This document shows positions 55,477 to 64,000 of a DNA stretch of 64,000 nucleotides, in pieces (position 1 is the stretch's first letter; every line of letters starts with the position of its first letter). A program made the translations under genes and the position numbers. Below the pieces are notes generated by a model that did no database searches, was not told the DNA's origin, and saw only the letters and a program-made list of their open reading frames with translations. Source of the DNA: Pythium myriotylum (taxonomy: Eukaryota; Oomycota; Peronosporomycetes; Pythiales; Pythiaceae); the NCBI GenBank assembly GCA_023091665.1, contig JALJCQ010000021.1, forward strand, positions 1 to 64,000. Direction: 5' to 3'.

Positions 55477-56774
55477 TTTTGACACGTTTTGCACCGACAC
55501 ACAACACACAAACACAAACACACACACAAACACAAACACACACACAAACACAAACACACACAACACACACACCAACACACAAGCACCCACCACACCCATG
55601 CCCTTACACACCACCCACAACCACCCCCTCCTCCCCTCCCCCACCACCACACGTCTCCCTTCTCCCCCTCTCTCTCCTCCTCCTCCTCCTCCTCCTCTCT
55701 CTCTCTCTCTCTCTCTCCTCCCTCTCCTCCCCTCTTCGCCTCTTCCCACACCATGACCTTTTGAGGCGCTGTCTCCTGACCGGGTCCTGTCCATTCATTA
55801 CCCGTCGCATTGCATTGCCCGGAGTCCGCTGTCCCGACACCCATGAAGTGTGTCCAATCTTTGCCGCTGTTGGTTCTCCTTGCCTGGCATGACCGCCGTG
55901 TTGGGTGGAGCGGTGGCGGGAGAACGTGTTGCTTGGTGATTGCGTGCTTTGTTCGTGGATATCTGTTGTTTGTGTGTGGCGTGAAGCCCCGAGTCAAATT
56001 CTGGAGTAGCCCAGTGTCCTCGGAGCGCGAGGCAAGCGTTGGGAGCACTCGTGTCTGTCTGGACAAAGGGCAAAGGGCAAAGGGCAAAGGGCAAAGGGCA
56101 AAGGGCAAAGGGCAAAGGGCAAAAGACAAAGAGGCAAGGCGGGAACCAAGCAACACGACAGAAAGAAGCAATACTAGGAAGAGGAGGTGAGACTACAGAG
56201 AAAGAGGCGAGACTAGAAAGAACGAAGACTAGGCAAAAACAGTGAAACAACGAAGACGGGGAGACGGGATGGCGGGAAGAAGAAGAGAAACTAAAACACA
56301 CACGGCAACTGACCGCCAACAACAGCAGGCAGCAAAGCCACTCGCCAGGCACACACATTAATACACAGACACATAGACACATACAACAACACAAAGACAC
56401 ACAGACACACAGACGCACAGACACACAGATACGACGAATGCGAACGTGCATAAACCGTGAGTTCTGCGCGAGTCGAATAGATGGGGTGCACTGTCCAGTC
56501 AAGTTCGGTGATGACGATGGGAGCCGAGGTGGCTTTGGCTTTTGGTGTGGAGTCGCGTGGAAGGTGTCTCCGCTGTCGAGCGCACGGCGAGATCAACGCG
56601 TTGGGGTGAGTGGCGAGTTGGTGTTGGTGTTGGTCTACGATACGAATGCGTGGTGTGGAGCGTGGAGGGTGTTGTTAGAGTGTGTGGGAAGTTGTGTGGT
56701 GATGTGTTGTTTTGTCCTGGCGTGTTGTGTGTAAGTGTAGTGATGGGTGGGTCAAAAAGTGTCAATATTGGCGT

Positions 56775-56856
56775 GTCAGTTTGCCCGAGTGGTCTAAGGG
56801 GTTACGTTCAGGTCGTAATGTATTCGTACTCGTGGGTTCAAATCCCACAGCTGACA
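56775..56856 (+). tRNA. tRNA-Leu(CAG), copy 32
   Basis: Intact. Upstream CAGATACG type and a private A-to-T change near 56243; three CA-tract 18-mers. Heptamers 57438-57570 (19). Next copy 1474 bp on, the longest unit. Confidence 0.95.
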
Positions 56857-58248
56857 TTTTGACACGTTTTGCACCGACACACAACACACAAACACAAACA
56901 CACACACAAACACAAACACACACACAAACACAAACACACACAACACACACACCAACACACAAGCACCCACCACACCCATGCCCTTACACACCACCCACAA
57001 CCACCCCCTCCTCCCCTCCCCCACCACCACACGTCTCCCTTCTCCCCCTCTCTCTCCTCCTCCTCCTCCTCCTCTCTCTCTCTCTCTCTCCTCCCTCTCC
57101 TCCCCTCTTCGCCTCTTCCCACACCATGACCTTTTGAGGCGCTGTCTCCTGACCGGGTCCTGTCCATTCATTACCCGTCGCATTGCATTGCCCGGAGTCC
57201 GCTGTCCCGACACCCATGAAGTGTGTCCAATCTTTGCCGCTGTTGGTTCTCCTTGCCTGGCATGACCGCCGTGTTGGGTGGAGCGGTGGCGGGAGAACGT
57301 GTTGCTTGGTGATTGCGTGCTTTGTTCGTGGATATCTGTTGTTTGTGTGTGGCGTGAAGCCCCGAGTCAAATTCTGGAGTAGCCCAGTGTCCTCGGAGCG
57401 CGAGGCAAGCGTTGGGAGCACTCGTGTCTGTCTGGACAAAGGGCAAAGGGCAAAGGGCAAAGGGCAAAGGGCAAAGGGCAAAGGGCAAAGGGCAAAGGGC
57501 AAAGGGCAAAGGGCAAAGGGCAAAGGGCAAAGGGCAAAGGGCAAAGGGCAAAGGGCAAAGGGCAAAGGGCAAAAGACAAAGAGGCAAGGCGGGAACCAAG
57601 CAACACGACAGAAAGAAGCAATACTAGGAAGAGGAGGTGAGACTACAGAGAAAGAGGCGAGACTAGAAAGAACGAAGACTAGGCAAAAACAGAGAAACAA
57701 CGAAGACGGGGAGACGGGATGGCGGGAAGAAGAAGAGAAACTAAAACACACACGGCAACTGACCGCCAACAACAGCAGGCAGCAAAGCCACTCGCCAGGC
57801 ACACACATTAATACACAGACACATAGACACATACAACAACACAAAGACACAAAGACACACAGACACACAGACACACAGACACACAGACGCACAGACACAC
57901 GGATACGACGAATGCGAACGTGCATAAACCGTGAGTTCTGCGCGAGTCGAATAGATGGGGTGCACTGTCCAGTCAAGTTCGGTGATGACGATGGGAGCCG
58001 AGGTGGCTTTGGCTTTTGGTGTGGAGTCGCGTGGAAGGTGTCTCCGCTGTCGAGCGCACGGCGAGATCAACGCGTTGGGGTGAGTGGCGAGTTGGTGTTG
58101 GTGTTGGTCTACGATACGAATGCGTGGTGTGGAGCGTGGAGGGTGTTGTTAGAGTGTGTGGGAAGTTGTGTGGTGATGTGTTGTTTTGTCCTGGCGTGTT
58201 GTGTGTAAGTGTAGTGATGGGTGGGTCAAAAAGTGTCAATATTGGCGT

Positions 58249-58330
58249 GTCAGTTTGCCCGAGTGGTCTAAGGGGTTACGTTCAGGTCGTAATGTATTCG
58301 TACTCGTGGGTTCAAATCCCACAGCTGACA
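58249..58330 (+). tRNA. tRNA-Leu(CAG), copy 33
   Basis: Intact. Preceded by the 24-bp CACAGA expansion. Heptamers 58894-58935 (6). Next copy 1341 bp on, the shortest unit. Confidence 0.95.
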
Positions 58331-59589
58331 TTTTGACACGTTTTGCACCGACACACAACACACAAACACAAACACACACACAAACACAAACACACACAAC
58401 ACACACACCAACACACAAGCACCCACCACACCCATGCCCTTACACACCACCCACAACCACCCCCTCCTCCCCTCCCCCACCACCACACGTCTCCCTTCTC
58501 CCCCTCTCTCTCCTCCTCCTCCTCCTCCTCTCTCTCTCTCTCTCTCCTCCCTCTCCTCCCCTCTTCGCCTCTTCCCACACCATGACCTTTTGAGGCGCTG
58601 TCTCCTGACCGGGTCCTGTCCATTCATTACCCGTCGCATTGCATTGCCCGGAGTCCGCTGTCCCGACACCCATGAAGTGTGTCCAATCTTTGCCGCTGTT
58701 GGTTCTCCTTGCCTGGCATGACCGCCGTGTTGGGTGGAGCGGTGGCGGGAGAACGTGTTGCTTGGTGATTGCGTGCTTTGTTCGTGGATATCTGTTGTTT
58801 GTGTGTGGCGTGAAGCCCCGAGTCAAATTCTGGAGTAGCCCAGTGTCCTCGGAGCGCGAGGCAAGCGTTGGGAGCACTCGTGTCTGTCTGGACAAAGGGC
58901 AAAGGGCAAAGGGCAAAGGGCAAAGGGCAAAGGGCAAAAGACAAAGAGGCAAGGCGGGAACCAAGCAACACGACAGAAAGAAGCAATACTAGGAAGAGGA
59001 GGTGAGACTACAGAGAAAGAGGCGAGACTAGAAAGAACGAAGACTAGGCAAAAACAGAGAAACAACGAAGACGGGGAGACGGGATGGCGGGAAGAAGAAG
59101 AGAAACTAAAACACACACGGCAACTGACCGCCAACAACAGCAGGCAGCAAAGCCACTCGCCAGGCACACACATTAATACACAGACACATAGACACATACA
59201 ACAACACAAAGACACACAGACACACAGACGCACAGACACACAGATACGACGAATGCGAACGTGCATAAACCGTGAGTTCTGCGCGAGTCGAATAGATGGG
59301 GTGCACTGTCCAGTCAAGTTCGGTGATGACGATGGGAGCCGAGGTGGCTTTGGCTTTTGGTGTGGAGTCGCGTGGAAGGTGTCTCCGCTGTCGAGCGCAC
59401 GGCGAGATCAACGCGTTGGGGTGAGTGGCGAGTTGGTGTTGGTGTTGGTCTACGATACGAATGCGTGGTGTGGAGCGTGGAGGGTGTTGTTAGAGTGTGT
59501 GGGAAGTTGTGTGGTGATGTGTTGTTTTGTCCTGGCGTGTTGTGTGTAAGTGTAGTGATGGGTGGGTCAAAAAGTGTCAATATTGGCGT

Positions 59590-59671
59590 GTCAGTTTGCC
59601 CGAGTGGTCTAAGGGGTTACGTTCAGGTCGTAATGTATTCGTACTCGTGGGTTCAAATCCCACAGCTGACA
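59590..59671 (+). tRNA. tRNA-Leu(CAG), copy 34
   Basis: Intact. Upstream CAGATACG type. Heptamers 60236-60319 (12). Next copy 1384 bp on. Confidence 0.95.
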
Positions 59672-60973
59672 TTTTGACACGTTTTGCACCGACACACAAC
59701 ACACAAACACAAACACACACACAAACACAAACACACACAACACACACACCAACACACAAGCACCCACCACACCCATGCCCTTACACACCACCCACAACCA
59801 CCCCCTCCTCCCCTCCCCCACCACCACACGTCTCCCTTCTCCCCCTCTCTCTCCTCCTCCTCCTCCTCCTCCTCTCTCTCTCTCTCTCCTCCCTCTCCTC
59901 CCCTCTTCGCCTCTTCCCACACCATGACCTTTTGAGGCGCTGTCTCCTGACCGGGTCCTGTCCATTCATTACCCGTCGCATTGCATTGCCCGGAGTCCGC
60001 TGTCCCGACACCCATGAAGTGTGTCCAATCTTTGCCGCTGTTGGTTCTCCTTGCCTGGCATGACCGCCGTGTTGGGTGGAGCGGTGGCGGGAGAACGTGT
60101 TGCTTGGTGATTGCGTGCTTTGTTCGTGGATATCTGTTGTTTGTGTGTGGCGTGAAGCCCCGAGTCAAATTCTGGAGTAGCCCAGTGTCCTCGGAGCGCG
60201 AGGCAAGCGTTGGGAGCACTCGTGTCTGTCTGGACAAAGGGCAAAGGGCAAAGGGCAAAGGGCAAAGGGCAAAGGGCAAAGGGCAAAGGGCAAAGGGCAA
60301 AGGGCAAAGGGCAAAGGGCAAAAGACAAAGAGGCAAGGCGGGAACCAAGCAACACGACAGAAAGAAGCAATACTAGGAAGAGGAGGTGAGACTACAGAGA
60401 AAGAGGCGAGACTAGAAAGAACGAAGACTAGGCAAAAACAGAGAAACAACGAAGACGGGGAGACGGGATGGCGGGAAGAAGAAGAGAAACTAAAACACAC
60501 ACGGCAACTGACCGCCAACAACAGCAGGCAGCAAAGCCACTCGCCAGGCACACACATTAATACACAGACACATAGACACATACAACAACACAAAGACACA
60601 CAGACACACAGACGCACAGACACACAGATACGACGAATGCGAACGTGCATAAACCGTGAGTTCTGCGCGAGTCGAATAGATGGGGTGCACTGTCCAGTCA
60701 AGTTCGGTGATGACGATGGGAGCCGAGGTGGCTTTGGCTTTTGGTGTGGAGTCGCGTGGAAGGTGTCTCCGCTGTCGAGCGCACGGCGAGATCAACGCGT
60801 TGGGGTGAGTGGCGAGTTGGTGTTGGTGTTGGTCTACGATACGAATGCGTGGTGTGGAGCGTGGAGGGTGTTGTTAGAGTGTGTGGGAAGTTGTGTGGTG
60901 ATGTGTTGTTTTGTCCTGGCGTGTTGTGTGTAAGTGTAGTGATGGGTGGGTCAAAAAGTGTCAATATTGGCGT

Positions 60974-61055
60974 GTCAGTTTGCCCGAGTGGTCTAAGGGG
61001 TTACGTTCAGGTCGTAATGTATTCGTACTCGTGGGTTCAAATCCCACAGCTGACA
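60974..61055 (+). tRNA. tRNA-Leu(CAG), copy 35
   Basis: Intact. Upstream CAGATACG type. Heptamers 61619-61737 (17). Next copy 1442 bp on. Confidence 0.95.
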
Positions 61056-62415
61056 TTTTGACACGTTTTGCACCGACACACAACACACAAACACAAACAC
61101 ACACACAAACACAAACACACACAACACACACACCAACACACAAGCACCCACCACACCCATGCCCTTACACACCACCCACAACCACCCCCTCCTCCCCTCC
61201 CCCACCACCACACGTCTCCCTTCTCCCCCTCTCTCTCCTCCTCCTCCTCCTCCTCTCTCTCTCTCTCTCTCCTCCCTCTCCTCCCCTCTTCGCCTCTTCC
61301 CACACCATGACCTTTTGAGGCGCTGTCTCCTGACCGGGTCCTGTCCATTCATTACCCGTCGCATTGCATTGCCCGGAGTCCGCTGTCCCGACACCCATGA
61401 AGTGTGTCCAATCTTTGCCGCTGTTGGTTCTCCTTGCCTGGCATGACCGCCGTGTTGGGTGGAGCGGTGGCGGGAGAACGTGTTGCTTGGTGATTGCGTG
61501 CTTTGTTCGTGGATATCTGTTGTTTGTGTGTGGCGTGAAGCCCCGAGTCAAATTCTGGAGTAGCCCAGTGTCCTCGGAGCGCGAGGCAAGCGTTGGGAGC
61601 ACTCGTGTCTGTCTGGACAAAGGGCAAAGGGCAAAGGGCAAAGGGCAAAGGGCAAAGGGCAAAGGGCAAAGGGCAAAGGGCAAAGGGCAAAGGGCAAAGG
61701 GCAAAGGGCAAAGGGCAAAGGGCAAAGGGCAAAGGGCAAAAGACAAAGAGGCAAGGCGGGAACCAAGCAACACGACAGAAAGAAGCAATACTAGGAAGAG
61801 GAGGTGAGACTACAGAGAAAGAGGCGAGACTAGAAAGAACGAAGACTAGGCAAAAACAGAGAAACAACGAAGACGGGGAGACGGGATGGCGGGAAGAAGA
61901 AGAGAAACTAAAACACACACGGCAACTGACCGCCAACAACAGCAGGCAGCAAAGCCACTCGCCAGGCACACACATTAATACACAGACACATAGACACATA
62001 CAACAACACAAAGACACAAAGACACACAGACACACAGACACACAGACACACAGACGCACAGACACACGGATACGACGAATGCGAACGTGCATAAACCGTG
62101 AGTTCTGCGCGAGTCGAATAGATGGGGTGCACTGTCCAGTCAAGTTCGGTGATGACGATGGGAGCCGAGGTGGCTTTGGCTTTTGGTGTGGAGTCGCGTG
62201 GAAGGTGTCTCCGCTGTCGAGCGCACGGCGAGATCAACGCGTTGGGGTGAGTGGCGAGTTGGTGTTGGTGTTGGTCTACGATACGAATGCGTGGTGTGGA
62301 GCGTGGAGGGTGTTGTTAGAGTGTGTGGGAAGTTGTGTGGTGATGTGTTGTTTTGTCCTGGCGTGTTGTGTGTAAGTGTAGTGATGGGTGGGTCAAAAAG
62401 TGTCAATATTGGCGT

Positions 62416-62497
62416 GTCAGTTTGCCCGAGTGGTCTAAGGGGTTACGTTCAGGTCGTAATGTATTCGTACTCGTGGGTTCAAATCCCACAGCTGACA
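62416..62497 (+). tRNA. tRNA-Leu(CAG), copy 36
   Basis: Intact. Preceded by the same 24-bp CACAGA expansion as copy 33. Heptamers 63061-63123 (9). Next copy 1362 bp on. Confidence 0.95.
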
Positions 62498-63777
62498 TTT
62501 TGACACGTTTTGCACCGACACACAACACACAAACACAAACACACACACAAACACAAACACACACAACACACACACCAACACACAAGCACCCACCACACCC
62601 ATGCCCTTACACACCACCCACAACCACCCCCTCCTCCCCTCCCCCACCACCACACGTCTCCCTTCTCCCCCTCTCTCTCTCTCCTCCTCCTCCTCCTCCT
62701 CTCTCTCTCTCTCCTCCCTCTCCTCCCCTCTTCGCCTCTTCCCACACCATGACCTTTTGAGGCGCTGTCTCCTGACCGGGTCCTGTCCATTCATTACCCG
62801 TCGCATTGCATTGCCCGGAGTCCGCTGTCCCGACACCCATGAAGTGTGTCCAATCTTTGCCGCTGTTGGTTCTCCTTGCCTGGCATGACCGCCGTGTTGG
62901 GTGGAGCGGTGGCGGGAGAACGTGTTGCTTGGTGATTGCGTGCTTTGTTCGTGGATATCTGTTGTTTGTGTGTGGCGTGAAGCCCCGAGTCAAATTCTGG
63001 AGTAGCCCAGTGTCCTCGGAGCGCGAGGCAAGCGTTGGGAGCACTCGTGTCTGTCTGGACAAAGGGCAAAGGGCAAAGGGCAAAGGGCAAAGGGCAAAGG
63101 GCAAAGGGCAAAGGGCAAAGGGCAAAAGACAAAGAGGCAAGGCGGGAACCAAGCAACACGACAGAAAGAAGCAATACTAGGAAGAGGAGGTGAGACTACA
63201 GAGAAAGAGGCGAGACTAGAAAGAACGAAGACTAGGCAAAAACAGAGAAACAACGAAGACGGGGAGACGGGATGGCGGGAAGAAGAAGAGAAACTAAAAC
63301 ACACACGGCAACTGACCGCCAACAACAGCAGGCAGCAAAGCCACTCGCCAGGCACACACATTAATACACAGACACATAGACACATACAACAACACAAAGA
63401 CACACAGACACACAGACGCACAGACACACAGATACGACGAATGCGAACGTGCATAAACCGTGAGTTCTGCGCGAGTCGAATAGATGGGGTGCACTGTCCA
63501 GTCAAGTTCGGTGATGACGATGGGAGCCGAGGTGGCTTTGGCTTTTGGTGTGGAGTCGCGTGGAAGGTGTCTCCGCTGTCGAGCGCACGGCGAGATCAAC
63601 GCGTTGGGGTGAGTGGCGAGTTGGTGTTGGTGTTGGTCTACGATACGAATGCGTGGTGTGGAGCGTGGAGGGTGTTGTTAGAGTGTGTGGGAAGTTGTGT
63701 GGTGATGTGTTGTTTTGTCCTGGCGTGTTGTGTGTAAGTGTAGTGATGGGTGGGTCAAAAAGTGTCAATATTGGCGT

Positions 63778-63859
63778 GTCAGTTTGCCCGAGTGGTCTAA
63801 GGGGTTACGTTCAGGTCGTAATGTATTCGTACTCGTGGGTTCAAATCCCACAGCTGACA
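63778..63859 (+). tRNA. tRNA-Leu(CAG), copy 37
   Basis: Intact. Upstream CAGATACG type. The window ends in the pyrimidine tract behind this copy, so the array continues to the right. Confidence 0.95.
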
Positions 63860-64000
63860 TTTTGACACGTTTTGCACCGACACACAACACACAAACACAA
63901 ACACACACACAAACACAAACACACACAACACACACACCAACACACAAGCACCCACCACACCCATGCCCTTACACACCACCCACAACCACCCCCTCCTCCC

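Larger units (their letters stand above)
13429..64000 (+). repeat. Subtelomeric tandem array, ~1.39-kb units each with a tRNA-Leu gene
   Basis: About 36.5 units run to the window edge. Distances between successive tRNA genes range from 1341 to 1474 bp (mean 1387), and almost all length change comes from simple-sequence tracts. Order in a unit: CACAGA-type tract; about 350 bp of mixed GT-rich sequence; tRNA-Leu(CAG); CA-rich tract; polypyrimidine tract; about 315 bp of mixed sequence; (AAAGGGC)n; purine-rich tract. Point differences between units are rare and shared in patches, which indicates homogenisation by unequal exchange or gene conversion. I find no protein gene: the long frames in the array follow heptamers whose 21-base period keeps frames open on both strands. 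Confidence 0.97.

Noticed and set aside
13429..64000. CRISPR-like or rDNA-like array
   Set aside because: Units are 1.39 kb with no short repeat-spacer pattern, and no rRNA sequence is recognisable; the only RNA gene is the tRNA.

Overview
This window is the left end of a eukaryotic chromosome. It opens with about 31 perfect copies of the telomere heptamer CCCTAAA on the + strand (TTTAGGG on the G-rich strand), the repeat known from land plants, many green algae, oomycetes, apicomplexans and other protists. I cannot name the species from the sequence. The PLE-type reverse transcriptase, the pol III-type tRNA genes and the absence of bacterial features all fit a nuclear genome.

Region 1 (1-13392) is a stack of endonuclease-deficient Penelope-like retroelements (PLEs), all in the same orientation, with 5' ends facing the chromosome end and 3' ends facing inward. 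There are three insertions separated by short telomeric tracts. Insert 1 (221-1920) is 5'-truncated inside the reverse transcriptase (RT). Insert 2 (1971-5816) is one complete coding unit with a truncated left terminal repeat (pLTR). Insert 3 (5874-13392) is a head-to-tail dimer: partial pLTR, unit, pLTR, unit, pLTR. Each unit carries ORF1 (302 aa, coiled coil with a basic tail) and an RT frame that has no ATG before the RT core. The RT frame overlaps ORF1 in the -1 frame. Inside the overlap lies an in-frame slippery heptamer A_AAA_AAC, a 6-nt spacer and a foldable H-type pseudoknot with an A-rich third loop. The RT is therefore probably made as a 944-aa ORF1-RT fusion by programmed -1 frameshifting. 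The RT ends shortly after its conserved C-terminal motif and has no GIY-YIG endonuclease. Every element 3' end runs directly into CCCTAAA repeats, so element RNA could pair with the TTTAGGG overhang and be reverse transcribed onto the chromosome end. The terminal repeat also carries a dense heat-shock-element-like array, a CACGTG box and a degenerate hammerhead-ribozyme-like fold.

Region 2 (13429-64000, continuing beyond the window) is a subtelomeric tandem array with a period of about 1.39 kb (1341-1474 bp). Each unit contains one complete tRNA-Leu(CAG) gene followed by T-run terminators, so 37 tRNA genes are visible, all on the + strand. Between them lie a CA-rich tract, a long polypyrimidine tract, a G-rich minisatellite (AAAGGGC)n with n from 4 to 19, a purine-rich tract and a CACAGA-type tract. 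Four tRNA copies carry the same T-stem change (G53 to C). I see no convincing protein-coding gene in the array.

Taken together, the end looks like a satellite array that was once broken and capped by telomeric repeats, then lengthened by successive retroelement additions, each recapped with telomeric repeats.
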